Positions 1 through 9,967 of a stretch of DNA of 64,000 nucleotides are shown here, piece after piece. The translations under genes and the position numbers were made by a program. The notes under the pieces were generated by a model. It was not told where the DNA came from, did no database searches, and worked only from the letters and a program-made list of their open reading frames with translations. Source of the stretch: CBDDGJ01 sp965227805. GTDB taxonomy: Bacteria > Pseudomonadota > Alphaproteobacteria > RS24. The stretch is from NCBI GenBank assembly GCA_965227805.1, contig CBDDGJ010000003.1, positions 496,001 through 560,000 of the forward strand, in the 5' to 3' direction. Within the stretch, counting starts at the first letter, position 1; every line of letters starts with the position of its first letter.

Positions 1-2
1 AT

Positions 3-218
3 GTTTTTATTGATACATCCGCCTATACGGCACGCCGTTATCCGCCCGAATTGGTAGATTATATGCGCAGCAATGGACGCAAGAAAGTATTATTCGGCAC
101 CAATTACCCCATGCTCACCGCTGCCCAAGCGCTTAAACATAGTGATAGGCTTGGCCTGGATGAAGCGGCGAAAGCCGATTTTCTCGGCCTTAATGCGGCG
201 CGCGTGTTTCATCTGTAA
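3..218 (+). CDS. Amidohydrolase family protein, C-terminal fragment
   Basis: The window opens inside this gene: 71 codons stay open from the left edge to a stop at 216-218. The visible part has the FGTNYPML motif followed by an alpha-helical end and LNAARVFHL. This resembles the C-terminus of metal-dependent TIM-barrel hydrolases (amidohydrolase_2 family), where an FGSDYP-type motif near the C-terminus supplies an active-site Asp; here the residue is Asn. Substrate cannot be told. It converges on the ABC ATPase gene, only 9 bp away. Family assignment is moderate because most of the protein lies outside the window. Confidence 0.6.
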   Translation, partial: VFIDTSAYTARRYPPELVDYMRSNGRKKVLFGTNYPMLTAAQALKHSDRLGLDEAAKADFLGLNAARVFHL

Positions 219-227
219 AGTTTCGCT

Positions 228-1169
228 TTACGGTTTCGCGGTTAATTTCATAAACACAGTTTCCAAATCTGCCCCATGGCTGGTGAGGTCGGCAATGGTG
301 ATGCCAGCAGTGTTTATTTTTTCCAGCACGGTCTGTGCGCTTATTTCGGCAGGGTTAAAGCCCACAGCCAATTTTCCTTCCGCATCAAGGCTGCACGCCA
401 GCCCCTCAATCTGTGGGGCGGTCGCAAGCGGGCGTTCGGGGCGAATGATAAAGATCTTATTATCAATTTGTTGTAAAAGGGTTTGTGTGTCATCGCAGGC
501 AATCAGTGTGCCTTGGTCGATAATGGCGATTTTATCGCATAAGGCTTCAGCTTCTTCCAGATAATGCGTGGTGAGTAAAATCGTTACACCGTTTTTATTA
601 AGCGTGCTGATATAATCCCATAGCTGCTTGCGTAATTCAATATCTACACCGGCGGTGGGTTCATCCAGCACCAAAATGGGCGGGCGATGTACCATGGCTT
701 TGGCCACCAGCAAGCGCCGCCGCATACCGCCCGAAAGTGTGCGCGCATAGGCATGTGCCTTATCGGCAAGGCCAAGGGCTGCGAGAATATCCATTGTGTG
801 GCGGTCACGCTTGGCCACGCTATAAAGGCCGGCTTGTAATTCCATGGCTTCTGCGGGGGTAAAAAAGGGGTCGATATTCAGCTCTTGCGGCACAATGCCA
901 ATGCTGGCGCGCGCCTGACGCGGATTTTTATCAATATCAAAGCCCCATATATCCACCGTGCCAGACGTCTTTAACACCAGCCCAGCCAGCATATTGATAA
1001 AGGTTGACTTGCCTGCTCCGTTCGGCCCCAAAAGCGCAAAAAACGAACCCGCCGGAATATCCAAATCAATACCTTTTAGCGCATGTTTGGCGGGCTGATT
1101 ATTGGCGGGGGCATAGATTTTTTCTATATTTTTTGCACGAATGGCATATTTTACATTTTGTTCACTCAT
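228..1169 (-). CDS. ABC transporter ATP-binding protein (ABC-2 exporter type)
   Basis: A 313-residue ATPase subunit of the CcmA/YadG type, expected to power an ABC-2 exporter at the inner membrane. Walker A (GPNGAGKST, about residue 48), the ABC signature (LSGGM), Walker B (LVLDEPTAGVD) and the switch-region TTHYLEEAE are all present. The C-terminal 70 residues are typical of this subfamily. I chose the ATG at 1169; the frame extends upstream to a TTG at 1205, but those extra 12 residues look like leader noise. No permease gene is adjacent, and the start lies back to back with polA, 81 bp away. Substrate unknown. Confidence 0.85.
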   Translation of the reverse strand: MSEQNVKYAIRAKNIEKIYAPANNQPAKHALKGIDLDIPAGSFFALLGPNGAGKSTFINMLAGLVLKTSGTVDIWGFDIDKNPRQARASIGIVPQELNIDPFFTPAEAMELQAGLYSVAKRDRHTMDILAALGLADKAHAYARTLSGGMRRRLLVAKAMVHRPPILVLDEPTAGVDIELRKQLWDYISTLNKNGVTILLTTHYLEEAEALCDKIAIIDQGTLIACDDTQTLLQQIDNKIFIIRPERPLATAPQIEGLACSLDAEGKLAVGFNPAEISAQTVLEKINTAGITIADLTSHGADLETVFMKLTAKP

Positions 1170-1250
1170 GCAATACAGTTTAACATTGAATTTGCCTTTC
1201 GACAAATAGGTTTTATGCTATGAATAAAATCAAAAAAGGGTGAGAGATTT

Positions 1251-4082
1251 ATGCTGACAAAAAATGATCATTTATATTTGATTGACGGGTCGGGCTATAT
1301 TTTTCGTGCCTATCATGCTTTACCCCCTTTAACCCGCCAATCGGATGGTTTGCCGGTGGGGGCGGTTTCGGGCTTTTGCAACATGCTAACCAAATTGCTG
1401 GATGAAACACAGGCCAGCCATTTGGCCGTGATTTTTGATGCCGCAGGCAAGAGCTTCCGCAATGATATTTACCCCGATTATAAGGCGCACCGTCCCGATG
1501 CGCCTGAAGACCTTGTGCCACAATTCTCTCTTATCCGTGAGGCGGTGCGTGCCTTTGGCTTGCCTGCGATTGAACTGAAAGGGTTTGAAGCGGATGACCT
1601 TATCGCCACCTATGCACGTGCTGCCCAGGCGGCTGGCGCACGGGTGACAATTATTTCCTCCGATAAGGATTTAATGCAATTGGTCGGGGATAATATTGAT
1701 ATGCTCGATACGATGAAAAACCGACAAATAGGCGTGGCAGAGGTGGTCGAGAAATTCGGTGTTGCGTCGGAAAAGGTCGTAGATGTGCAAGCCCTTGCCG
1801 GCGATAGTGTGGATAATGTGCCGGGTGTGCCGGGTATCGGTATTAAAACGGCGGCACAACTCATAGATGCGTTTGGCGATTTAGATACGCTTTTGGCACG
1901 CGCTGGCGAGATTAAACAAAATAAACGGCGGGAAAACTTAATCGAATTTGCCGAACAGGCGCGCATTAGCCGCGATTTGGTGCGCTTGAGAACCGATGCC
2001 CCCATGCCATGTGATTTTGCGGCGATGCACTTCACCCCGCCAGATGGCACAAGGCTCATTAGCTTTTTGAAAGCGATGGAGTTTAATACGATCACCAAAC
2101 GCATGGCGGCGCGTTTTGAGATAGATATGGATGCGGTTGCACCCGATGAAAATTTACGCGCGCAAGACACAAAAGACGATGATGACAGCGTGTCTGGCGA
2201 TGGGCTTCCACCCTTATCCTTACCAGATATGCCGCCTATTGATGCACAAAATTATCACTGTATCACCACAATGGCGCAGCTGGATGACTTTATTGCCGAT
2301 GCCTATGCAACCGGTCTGTTGGCGATTGATACAGAAACCGATGGACTTGATACACAACAATGCAAGCTGGTGGGCATATCGCTCGCCACCCGTGCGGGCT
2401 ATGCGGGCTATATTCCGCTGGCACATGGCAAGGGAGACGGGCTGGCCCTAGAGGACGTGCCCGCGCAATTAGAGCTAGATGATGTCGTGGCTGCTTTATC
2501 CCCGGTTTTGTGTGATGCAGCGGTTTTGAAGATTTTGCAAAATGCCAAATTTGATATGCATATTTTATATCGGCATAACATAGAGCATATCGCGCCTTTT
2601 GATGATACCATGCTGATGTCTTATGCCTTACATGCGGGCTTGCACGGCGCGGGCATGGATATTCTGGCGCAAAAATTCCTAAAGCATGAACCCATTCCGA
2701 TTAAAGATTTATTGGGGAGCGGAAAAAAACAAATTACCTTTGATCAGGTGCCCCTTGCCCACGCCACCGCTTATGCGGCGGAGGATGCCGATATTACCCT
2801 TCGCCTATGGTATTGCTTTAAGCCCTTATTGCGTGAAAAACAGGTGACGCGGGTTTATGCCACAACCGAACGTCCCCTTGTGCCGGTGCTCGCGGCAATG
2901 GAACGGCGCGGTGTTAAGGTTGACCGCGATATTTTGGCGCAGCTTTCCGGAAAATTTGCCCAGCAAATGGCCGCTATGGAAGATGAGATTTATCAGCTGG
3001 CCGGCGAACGTTTCAACATTGCCAGCCCGAAACAATTAGGCGAGATTTTATTTGATAAAATGGGGCTTGTGGGTAGCAAAAAAACCAAAAGCGGTGCGCG
3101 TGGCACGGGTGCCGATGTGTTGGAAAATCTGGCGGCAGAGGGGCATGTTCTCCCCGCCCGGGTTCTGGCGTGGCGGGGGCTGGCGAAGCTAAAATCCACC
3201 TATACAGATGCCTTGCCAGAATTTATCAACCCGGCTACGGGGCGGGTGCATACGTCTTATTCTCTGGTGGGGGCAACAACGGGTAGGCTATCTTCGACCG
3301 AACCGAATTTACAAAATATTCCTATCCGCACTGCTGACGGGCGGAAAATTCGCACAGCCTTTATTGCTGAAGCAGGAAACTTATTGGTGAGTGCTGATTA
3401 TAGTCAGATTGAATTGCGTATTTTAGCCGATATAGCCGATATAGCCTCACTTAAGCAGGCCTTTTTGGATGGGCTAGATATTCATGCGATGACGGCCTCC
3501 GAGATTTTTCGTGTGCCGCTTGATGATATGACGCCAGAAATACGCCGTCGTGCCAAGGCGATAAATTTCGGCATTATTTATGGCATTTCCGCTTTTGGTT
3601 TGGCGCGGCAATTAGATATTTCGCGCGGCGAGGCGGGGGATTATATTAAGTCTTATTTTGAGCGCTTTCCCGGCATTCGCGATTATATGGAGGATACCAA
3701 AAAACGCGCGCATGAGGATGGTTTTGTAAAAACCCTGTTTGGACGCAAGATTCATATACGCGATATTGCTTCGAAAAATGCTGCACAACGGGCGTTCTCG
3801 GAACGCGCCGCAATAAATGCACCGATACAAGGCTCAGCTGCTGATATTATTCGCCGTGCCATGATCCGTATACCAGATGCACTTGATGCAAGCGGGCTTA
3901 AGGCGCAGATGCTCTTACAAATACATGATGAATTGATTTTTGAGGTTGTGCAGGCACAAGCCGCAGAATTGATTACAGTGGTAAAACAGATTATGGAAAA
4001 GGCACATTTACCTGCCTTGCCTCTTTCCGTGCCGCTTATTATTGATGCCAATTCTGCTTCAAATTGGGATGAAGCGCATTAG
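1251..4082 (+). CDS. polA: DNA polymerase I
   Basis: A full-length 943-residue Pol I for Okazaki-fragment maturation and repair. The N-terminal 5'-3' nuclease shows LIDGSGYIFRAYHAL, EADDLIATYA, SSDKDLMQL and the helix-hairpin-helix GVPGIGIKTA. The 3'-5' proofreading domain is catalytically intact: DTETDGLD at about residue 360, NAKFDMHIL, and YAAEDAD. The polymerase has motif A DYSQIELR (about 716), motif B RRRAKAINFGIIYG (about 765-778) and motif C IHDELIFE (about 891). The ATG at 1251 follows a purine-rich GGGTGAGAG. It converges on irr with a 29-bp gap. Confidence 0.97.
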   Translation: MLTKNDHLYLIDGSGYIFRAYHALPPLTRQSDGLPVGAVSGFCNMLTKLLDETQASHLAVIFDAAGKSFRNDIYPDYKAHRPDAPEDLVPQFSLIREAVRAFGLPAIELKGFEADDLIATYARAAQAAGARVTIISSDKDLMQLVGDNIDMLDTMKNRQIGVAEVVEKFGVASEKVVDVQALAGDSVDNVPGVPGIGIKTAAQLIDAFGDLDTLLARAGEIKQNKRRENLIEFAEQARISRDLVRLRTDAPMPCDFAAMHFTPPDGTRLISFLKAMEFNTITKRMAARFEIDMDAVAPDENLRAQDTKDDDDSVSGDGLPPLSLPDMPPIDAQNYHCITTMAQLDDFIADAYATGLLAIDTETDGLDTQQCKLVGISLATRAGYAGYIPLAHGKGDGLALEDVPAQLELDDVVAALSPVLCDAAVLKILQNAKFDMHILYRHNIEHIAPFDDTMLMSYALHAGLHGAGMDILAQKFLKHEPIPIKDLLGSGKKQITFDQVPLAHATAYAAEDADITLRLWYCFKPLLREKQVTRVYATTERPLVPVLAAMERRGVKVDRDILAQLSGKFAQQMAAMEDEIYQLAGERFNIASPKQLGEILFDKMGLVGSKKTKSGARGTGADVLENLAAEGHVLPARVLAWRGLAKLKSTYTDALPEFINPATGRVHTSYSLVGATTGRLSSTEPNLQNIPIRTADGRKIRTAFIAEAGNLLVSADYSQIELRILADIADIASLKQAFLDGLDIHAMTASEIFRVPLDDMTPEIRRRAKAINFGIIYGISAFGLARQLDISRGEAGDYIKSYFERFPGIRDYMEDTKKRAHEDGFVKTLFGRKIHIRDIASKNAAQRAFSERAAINAPIQGSAADIIRRAMIRIPDALDASGLKAQMLLQIHDELIFEVVQAQAAELITVVKQIMEKAHLPALPLSVPLIIDANSASNWDEAH

Positions 4083-4111
4083 CGTAGCAGCAAAAAAGAA
4101 AACGCGGTGTC

Positions 4112-4528
4112 TTATTTTTTAAGGCGGACAATCACATCTACACCCGCTACCTCATAACCTTGCGGCGGCGAAGGGATTTTTGAAAGCGCGACCGCATCTT
4201 GCTCAATATCGTATAGTTTTTTTTCAGTCTCACTATAGAAATGGTGATGCGGAGAACAATTTGTATCAAAATAACGGTTTTGCCCGTCTACAACAACTTC
4301 ACGCAGTAGGCCAGCTTGATGAAAACTATTCAACGTATTATAGATTGTGGCTAATGATATACTGATTTTTTCTGCCTTTATTTCAGAAAATAAAATATCA
4401 GCCGTTACATGACGATTGCCTTTTCCGAATAAAAGTCGTGCTAAAGCAAGGCGGCTACGCGTTACCCGCAAACCGGCCTGGCGTAAGAGCTCCATATAAT
4501 CTGGTGTGTAATTTTCTGTTTTTATCAT
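4112..4528 (-). CDS. irr: Iron response regulator Irr (Fur family)
   Basis: A 138-residue Fur-superfamily regulator. The winged-helix half contains GLRVTRSRLALARLLF and SLATIYNTLNSF. The dimerisation half has FDTNCSPHHHFYSE, close to the FDTNT..HHHFF heme/metal signature that separates Irr from Fur. In alphaproteobacteria Irr represses or activates iron and heme genes under iron limitation. The position, divergent from fabA-fabB, matches the conserved irr-fabA-fabB neighbourhood of rhizobia and relatives. The intergenic region holds a 9-bp inverted repeat that may be an operator. Confidence 0.88.
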   Translation of the reverse strand: MIKTENYTPDYMELLRQAGLRVTRSRLALARLLFGKGNRHVTADILFSEIKAEKISISLATIYNTLNSFHQAGLLREVVVDGQNRYFDTNCSPHHHFYSETEKKLYDIEQDAVALSKIPSPPQGYEVAGVDVIVRLKK

Positions 4529-4571
4529 AATATTTATAACTTTTCTTGATTATGCCCATACTATATAGCTG

Positions 4572-4602
4572 ATCTTTACAAAATGTCAAATTATGTAAAG
4601 AT
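4572..4602. promoter_or_regulatory. Inverted repeat between irr and fabA
   Basis: A perfect 9-bp inverted repeat, ATCTTTACA and TGTAAAGAT, with a 13-bp AT-rich spacer. It sits 44 bp upstream of the irr start and 63 bp upstream of the fabA start, in the only divergent promoter region of this cluster. It could bind Irr or a fatty-acid regulator; nothing in the sequence decides which. The spacer is long for an Irr iron-control element. Confidence 0.45.
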
Positions 4603-4665
4603 GACTATTCACGCACTATAAAATAAGCTAGGATTAAATGATAAATTAAGAAAGTAAGAGAACCA

Positions 4666-5172
4666 ATGTCCAAACAAGAAAGTTATAATTATGAAGAATT
4701 GCTTGCCTGTGGGCAAGGCAAAGTTTTCGGTCTCGGTAATGCACAACTACCAGCCCCCCCTATGCTTATGTTTGATCGCATCAGCAAAATTACCCAGACC
4801 GGTGGCGCGTTTGATAAGGGTGAGATTCATGCCGCATTAGATATTCGCCCCGATTTATGGTTTTTCGATTGCCATTTCCACAATGATCCAGTTATGCCCG
4901 GCTGCTTGGGGTTGGATGCCATGTGGCAGCTTGTCGGGTTTTATCTTGGGTGGCTTGGCCACCCCGGTCGCGGGCGCGCCCTAGGTGCGGGCAAGGTGCG
5001 CTTTACCGGCCAGGTATTGCCTGATGTTAAGCACGTCATTTATCAGCTGGATATAAAACGTATTATGGCTGGCAAATTGGTTATGGGCATTGCAAATGGC
5101 CGTTTGTTCGCCGATGGCGAGCATATCTATTCTGCTGATGATTTACGTGTCGGCCTGTTTCAACGCGATTAG
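4666..5172 (+). CDS. fabA: 3-hydroxydecanoyl-ACP dehydratase/isomerase
   Basis: A 168-residue FabA. It dehydrates 3-hydroxydecanoyl-ACP and isomerises trans-2- to cis-3-decenoyl-ACP, starting anaerobic-type unsaturated fatty acid synthesis. The active-site region [22 protein letters not shown] carries the catalytic His and the following hot-dog helix Asp. Length matches the family. Start ATG at 4666 follows AAGTAAGAGAACC. fabB follows after 18 bp, so the two should be one operon. Confidence 0.95.
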   Translation: MSKQESYNYEELLACGQGKVFGLGNAQLPAPPMLMFDRISKITQTGGAFDKGEIHAALDIRPDLWFFDCHFHNDPVMPGCLGLDAMWQLVGFYLGWLGHPGRGRALGAGKVRFTGQVLPDVKHVIYQLDIKRIMAGKLVMGIANGRLFADGEHIYSADDLRVGLFQRD

Positions 5173-5190
5173 TTACATAAGGGGAACATT

Positions 5191-6402
5191 ATGCGAAAAG
5201 TTGTCGTCACCGGATTAGGCATTATTTCATGTATCGGGAGCAATGCACAAGACGTAAGTGCCAGCCTTTATGAGGGACGCTCGGGAATTACCCATGCACC
5301 AGAATATCAGGAATTAGGATTTCGCTCGCACGTGCATGGTGCGCCTGCTGTTGATATTGAAAGCGCGATAGATAAGCGCGTGCGCCGGTTTATGGGTGAT
5401 GGTGCGGCGTGGAATTATATTGCGATGCAACAGGCGATTGCTGATGCGGGGTTGCGTGAAGATGAGATAAGCCATCCGCGCACAGGGCTGATTATGGGTT
5501 CGGGCGGGCCTTCAACCAAAGCGCTGATTGCTGCTGCCGATACAACCCGTAAGAATAGCCCGAAACGGGTTGGCCCTTTTGCAGTGCCTAAGGCCATGTC
5601 TTCGACCAATTCGGCTACTTTAGCGACGCCTTTTGGTATCCATGGCGTCAATTATTCCATAAGCTCGGCCTGCGCCACCTCAACCCATTGTATCGGCAAT
5701 GCCGCCGAGCTTATTCAATGGGGCAAGCAAGATATTATGTTTGCCGGTGGTGGCGAAGAACTGGACTGGGCGTTAAGCGTTTTATTTGATGCGATGGGGG
5801 CTATGTCGAGCGGCTATAATGAAAGCCCCTCTATTGCAAGCCGTGCTTATGATAAAAATCGGGATGGTTTTGTTATTGCCGGCGGCGCAGGCGTGCTTAT
5901 TTTGGAAGAGATGGAACGCGCTAAAGCACGCGGCGCAAAAATTTATGCCGAGATTGTCGGCTATGGTGCGACGTCAGATGGTTATGATATGGTGCAGCCC
6001 TCGGGCGAAGGCGCGGTGCGGTGCATGAAAATGGCGATGCAAGATTTAGATTGTCCGGTTGATTATATCAATCCGCATGCGACCTCTACCCCGATAGGGG
6101 ATATACGGGAAATCGAAGCCTTGCGCGCGGTTTTCGGCACAGATTGCCCCCCCTTAAGCGCGACGAAATCTTTAACCGGCCATTCGCTTGGTGCAGCAGG
6201 CGTGCAAGAGGCGATTTATAGCCTGCTTATGATGCAGGGTGATTTTATCGCGGCGTCGGCTCATATTGATGCGCTTGATCCTGATTTTGCTGATATGCCA
6301 ATTGTGCGCGAACGCGTCGAGAAAGCGGGGCTTAATTGTGTGTTGTCGAATAGTTTTGGTTTTGGGGGCACCAATGGCACACTTGTGTTCAAAAAGGTTT
6401 GA
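5191..6402 (+). CDS. fabB: Beta-ketoacyl-ACP synthase I
   Basis: A 403-residue KAS I that elongates acyl-ACPs and in particular the cis-3-decenoyl product of FabA. The Cys-His-His triad is intact: [10 protein letters not shown] (Cys at about 163), NPHATSTP and [12 protein letters not shown]. The C-terminal [15 protein letters not shown] loop is canonical. SD AAGGGGAA precedes ATG 5191. In related genomes fabI often follows; here it is missing, and a convergent GFA-family gene comes next. Confidence 0.95.
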   Translation: MRKVVVTGLGIISCIGSNAQDVSASLYEGRSGITHAPEYQELGFRSHVHGAPAVDIESAIDKRVRRFMGDGAAWNYIAMQQAIADAGLREDEISHPRTGLIMGSGGPSTKALIAAADTTRKNSPKRVGPFAVPKAMSSTNSATLATPFGIHGVNYSISSACATSTHCIGNAAELIQWGKQDIMFAGGGEELDWALSVLFDAMGAMSSGYNESPSIASRAYDKNRDGFVIAGGAGVLILEEMERAKARGAKIYAEIVGYGATSDGYDMVQPSGEGAVRCMKMAMQDLDCPVDYINPHATSTPIGDIREIEALRAVFGTDCPPLSATKSLTGHSLGAAGVQEAIYSLLMMQGDFIAASAHIDALDPDFADMPIVRERVEKAGLNCVLSNSFGFGGTNGTLVFKKV

Positions 6403-6451
6403 TGATGTAATATGGGTTTTGTAGGGTGCGCCCAAACGACACCATTCTGCT

Positions 6452-6880
6452 TTATGGCTTGCCTTGTTTGATAAGATCCGTGATATAGCTGTGGTCGAAC
6501 CCTTTAACTGCTTTATCAGAAATATTCACCCAGGAAAACGCAATTTCAGAGCAAGCGTTAAAATCGGGCGTTTCAACGATTTCACCAATAATATTGCCCG
6601 CTGCAACACCTACCATTTCAGGAAAACTAGCCGTTTCCCAATGTGTCGTGCTTCCGCATTTTTTACAAAAATATCTTTTCTGGCGTAGCCCTTCCTTGTC
6701 TATTGAATAAACTTGGTATTCGCCATCACACACTTTGACGTCTTCCTTATAAAAATATATAGACACACCAAATGCTGAACCGGTTCTTTTTTTACAGTCA
6801 TTACAATGGCACGCTGCACTTACAGCAGCTTTACCGCTCACTTCCAGACTTGCTTGCCCACAACAACATTCTACTTTCAT
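6452..6880 (-). CDS. GFA (CENP-V) family zinc protein
   Basis: A 142-residue single-domain protein of the glutathione-dependent formaldehyde-activating enzyme family. Zinc ligands are visible: CCCG at the N-terminus, CHCNDCKK around residue 25, and CKKCGSTTHWE around 73. Most members are not true formaldehyde-activating enzymes, so only the fold and zinc binding can be claimed. It is monocistronic and convergent with fabB. Confidence 0.85.
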   Translation of the reverse strand: MKVECCCGQASLEVSGKAAVSAACHCNDCKKRTGSAFGVSIYFYKEDVKVCDGEYQVYSIDKEGLRQKRYFCKKCGSTTHWETASFPEMVGVAAGNIIGEIVETPDFNACSEIAFSWVNISDKAVKGFDHSYITDLIKQGKP

Positions 6881-7150
6881 GATACCTCTGATTATTAGTT
6901 ATATTGCCTATAGCATAGCCACAGGCTTATTACAAAGAACCTTAATTCACCATGCTTCAACACAAAGATAGTTAATGATTAAAGAAGCACCCAATTATTG
7001 TTGCGCGGGCACATCATATGGGCGATCAGCTGCCGCTATTCTCTATTGAAAGAGCAAGACATCTGCAGGGGACTGGCGGAGAGAGCATGTGACTCTAGGA
7101 CTGAGTTTCCCGCAATTAAGTTGTTAATAACTTTATTGAGGAGATTCATA

Positions 7151-7537
7151 ATGGTATTCGTTTCAAAATCAAGGGAAAATTTATCTAACCCTTATTCTAA
7201 TCAAAAATGGCTTTCATGCTTTTTAATCATTTGTGCTTATTTTTTAATGGCCAATTCAGGCTTTGCAAGTGAGGCTGATATTGAGGCTGCGTCTACGAGC
7301 GGGCTTGTTATGGTTAAGGATGCTTGGGATGAGTTTAAGGCCTGGGGTGTGCCGGCATTGGGTGTAACGCTAGCTGGCACTATGATCTATGGCTTTGCTA
7401 CCCAAGCACAAAATATGGCGCGAGGTGCCGCAATGGGGGTAGGTGCGGCCGCCTTAATGGGCGGCGGCGCCGATGTGTTCTTTTTGTCCTTCCCCCTTAT
7501 AATTGTACCAGTTTTAGCGAGAGATTATTGTCTTTGA
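7151..7537 (+). pseudogene. VirB2/TrbC-like pilin gene truncated by IS-A
   Basis: ATG 7151 follows a GAGGAGA ribosome site. The product has a signal peptide ending ANSGFAS, a short helical stretch, then two hydrophobic segments (ALGVTLAGTMIYGF and MGVGAAALMGGG), the layout of conjugative pilins. The native sequence stops at about 7484, after GADVFF; the last 17 residues are read from the IS-A left end. The frame runs further upstream, but that part looks non-coding. No other type IV secretion gene is near, so the rest was probably lost when IS-A brought this locus and the CDI array together. Pilin assignment rests on architecture only. Confidence 0.5.
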
Positions 7538-7592
7538 TTGGGTGTATATTTCTCGTTAGGATTTTAAGAAACATCAATTATAGGAGTAAAAG

Positions 7593-7883
7593 ATGAGCAG
7601 AAAACGTTTTAGTGACAATGATATAATCCGCATATTACGTGAGGTTGAGGTGAATATTGGTGGGGGTATGGATACCGATTCTGCCTGCCGCAAGAGTGGC
7701 ATTAGCCCGCAGACATATTACCGCTGGCGTGGCAATTATGGTCATATGAAGAATAGCGAGGTTAAACGCCTAAAAGCCTTGGAGCAGGAGAATGTGCGCC
7801 TTAAAAAGATAGTTGCTGCGCTAGAGTTAGATAAGTTGATTCTCAAGGAGGGGCTCGATTTTTTGGACAAGAAAAAGGCCTAA
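7593..7883 (+). CDS. IS-A transposase OrfA
   Basis: A 96-residue helix-turn-helix protein ([28 protein letters not shown]) with a C-terminal leucine-zipper-like stretch ([18 protein letters not shown]), typical of IS3-family OrfA. Start ATG follows ATAGGAG. Near its end the slippery heptamer T TTT TTG (7859-7865) lies in the zero frame. A -1 shift there leads straight into orfB, the normal way such elements make the OrfAB transposase. Confidence 0.88.
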   Translation: MSRKRFSDNDIIRILREVEVNIGGGMDTDSACRKSGISPQTYYRWRGNYGHMKNSEVKRLKALEQENVRLKKIVAALELDKLILKEGLDFLDKKKA

Positions 7884-8634
7884 CCACAGCAGATAAGCGC
7901 TCTGTTGCAGTCCATTGCCAACAAAGGCTGAGCACAAGCCAGCGTAAAGTTTGCAAGGCTTTGGATATTCCAAGAAGCGTGTGTCGGTATAAACTCACTC
8001 AAGCTTGCCGCGATGAACAGCTGCGGCTTGATATGATACGCTTAGCCAAGCAATATGGTCATTATGGATACCGCAAGATAGCAGCATTATTGCGGGTTGA
8101 GGGGCATAATGTTAACCATAAGAAGGTTGAAAGACTATGGCGCGAAGAAGGCTTGCAGCTGCCTAAAAGACACAAAAAGCGCAAGCGCATATATGATGGC
8201 CCTTCCTCTTGCATCAGACTTCGTGCCAAATATAAGAACCATATTTGGAGCTATGACTTTGTGGGGGACAAGCTGCATAATGGGAGGAAATACAGAATGT
8301 TAACGTTACTCGACGAGTTCAGCAGAGAGGCGATAGCTGTGGAAGTTGGCTACAATATCAAGTCCATAGATGTGATTGAAACACTGGCAAAATGCTTCGC
8401 CAAACACGGCGTGCCTGAGCATATCAGGTCGGATAATGGTAGAGAATTTACCAGCACCGATATAAAGCGTTTCTTGCGTAATGTGGGCACCGAAACGCTT
8501 TATATCGCCCCAGGATCGCCATGGGAAAATGGCTTTAATGAAAGGTTTAACGGTATACTCAGAACCGAGTTGTTAAATGCAGAAACCTTCTTGTCGCTGA
8601 CAGAAGCAAAGGTGGGGTAATCTCCCCATTATTA

Positions 8635-9489
8635 TTAGGGGTCTGAAGTAGACAGTTTTGTTTTGGTGGCTTTAGCCAGTTTCATTGCTGGTGTTATGCC
8701 GCCGATAGCCATATTAGGTCTTTCATTATTATATGTCCATAGCCATTTTGTTGCCGTGAGCTGCGCCTCCTCAATCGTATTAAATTCGTTCATCTCCAGC
8801 CATTCATGGCTGACGGTGCGGTTGTAACGTTCAATATAAGCATTCTGTTGTGGCTTGCCTGGCTGGATATGAGCGAGCCGGATGCCTCGCTTATTTGCCC
8901 AGCATCTCACTGCCCCACTGATATATTCAGGGCCATTATCACAACGTATCACGCGTGGTTTACCACGCCATTCAATGATCTGCTCCAGTGAACGCTTCAC
9001 ACGCTCAGATGGTAAGGATAGATCAACCTCTATGCCCAACCCTTCACGATTGAAGTCATCCAATACATTGAAGGTGCGGAACGCCTTGCCGGTGCTGAGC
9101 TGGTCGGCCATAAAATCCATCGACCAGACTTCATTGGGACGCTCCGGTACAGCTAGAGGAGCAGGACGCGCACGCTTCAAACGCTGACGCGGCTTGATCC
9201 GCAAATTAAGCTCTAACTCCCGGTAAATCCGATAAACCCGCTTGTGGTTCCAGCCAAAACCCTTCACATTACGCAAATACAAAAAACACAGACCAAAACC
9301 CCACCTCTTATGGGTATGCGTCAACCGTAACAACCAGTCAGCAATCTCGGCATTCTCATCACTCAGGCGAGCCTGATAACGATAGCATGTCTGTGATATA
9401 GAAAAGGTGGCACACGCAAGCCGAATACTCGCGCCTCTATCGTTTACTGCCCATTTCGCTATCCCTTTGCGAAGCGAAGGGCTTACCAC
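8635..9489 (-). CDS. IS-B transposase OrfB
   Basis: A 284-residue integrase-type DDE transposase: HTH_21-like N-terminus, [10 protein letters not shown] (Asp 1), RCDNGPEY (Asp 2), [11 protein letters not shown] (Glu), and the IS3 C-terminal [14 protein letters not shown]. It begins with GTG inside the A AAA AAG slippery stretch at the end of orfA, so it is expected to be produced mainly as a -1 frameshift fusion. Identical in sequence to the copy at 61492-62346. Confidence 0.9.
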   Translation of the reverse strand: MVSPSLRKGIAKWAVNDRGASIRLACATFSISQTCYRYQARLSDENAEIADWLLRLTHTHKRWGFGLCFLYLRNVKGFGWNHKRVYRIYRELELNLRIKPRQRLKRARPAPLAVPERPNEVWSMDFMADQLSTGKAFRTFNVLDDFNREGLGIEVDLSLPSERVKRSLEQIIEWRGKPRVIRCDNGPEYISGAVRCWANKRGIRLAHIQPGKPQQNAYIERYNRTVSHEWLEMNEFNTIEEAQLTATKWLWTYNNERPNMAIGGITPAMKLAKATKTKLSTSDP

Positions 9490-9749
9490 TTTTTTCCAAG
9501 GGCTTCCTTCAGCAAATCATTCTGCATGCTCATCTCAGCATACATCCGCTTCAGGCGATGGTTTTCATCCGCCATGGCTTTCATCTGGGAAATCATCGAC
9601 GCATCCATCCCGCCATATTTGCTCCGCCATTTGTAAAAGCTCGCGCTACTCATACCATGCGCGCGGCACAGTTCAGAAACAGAAACGCCTTGCTCCGCCT
9701 GTTTCAATATCTGCATAATCTGTGTCTCACTAAATCGTTTCTGTTTCAT
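9483..9749 (-). CDS. IS-B transposase OrfA
   Basis: An 88-residue IS3-type OrfA with helix-turn-helix ([24 protein letters not shown]) and a C-terminal zipper-like helix. SD GAAGGAGA precedes the ATG. Its end overlaps orfB through a programmed frameshift heptamer. Identical to the protein at 61232-61498. Confidence 0.9.
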   Translation of the reverse strand: MKQKRFSETQIMQILKQAEQGVSVSELCRAHGMSSASFYKWRSKYGGMDASMISQMKAMADENHRLKRMYAEMSMQNDLLKEALGKKW

Positions 9750-9967
9750 CGTAAATCTCCTTCGCTAAACGATAGAAAATTCTACTGCAAAACACTACTA
9801 ATTTATGGGGGGATTACCGTGGTAATAAAAGGCTGGGTAAAGCAATATAACCATATCAGACCGCACCAAGCACTAAACTACAAACCACCAGCACCAGAAA
9901 CAAACATACTCAACCAAAACACAAAAATACTCTCACAAAAACTGGCACAAAATTATGGGGCTTGACA

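Larger units (their letters stand above)
8616..9818 (-). mobile_element. IS-B copy 1: IS3-family element, 1203 bp
   Basis: The element is bounded by GGTAATC-type terminal inverted repeats (GGTAATCTCCCC at the left, complement GGTAATCCCCCC at the right). The 4-bp sequence GTGG is duplicated at 8612-8615 and 9819-9822. It carries orfA and orfB on the minus strand. A same-length copy with identical transposase proteins lies at 61163-62365 in the other orientation. A diverged 5'-end remnant is at 63097. Confidence 0.9.
7859..9965 (+). pseudogene. IS-A transposase OrfB, split by IS-B
   Basis: The -1 frame opens at the slippery site and runs through HTH_21 and an rve integrase core: WSYDFVGD (first Asp), SDNGREF (second Asp) and [10 protein letters not shown] (Glu). 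At 8615 the frame enters IS-B and stops. The missing end resumes at 9822 with KGWVKQYNHIRPHQALNY, the usual IS3 C-terminus, and stops at 9963-9965. Removing IS-B and one GTGG copy restores one open frame, so the interruption is a clean, recent insertion. The element cannot make its own transposase now. Confidence 0.9.
7485..9967 (+). mobile_element. IS-A: IS3-family element interrupted by IS-B
   Basis: Imperfect terminal inverted repeats were read by eye: the left end TGTCCTTCCCC.. at 7485 and the complement of the right end TGTCAAGCCCC.. at 9967, with a shared CCAGTTTT block further in. Without the nested IS-B and one target copy the element is about 1276 bp, normal for IS3. It encodes orfA and orfB joined by a frameshift. 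No matching direct repeat flanks it: the left neighbour is a pilin gene and the right neighbour a toxin-module signal peptide. This suggests recombination between two IS-A copies with loss of the DNA between. Confidence 0.8.

Noticed and set aside
1..3. ATG at the very first base as a gene start
   Set aside because: Its frame stops almost at once; the real coding frame begins at position 3 and comes from outside the window.
6998..7150. N-terminal extension of the pilin-like frame
   Set aside because: A signal peptide and a good ribosome site place the start at 7151; the upstream part starts with a non-ATG codon and has no protein-like pattern.
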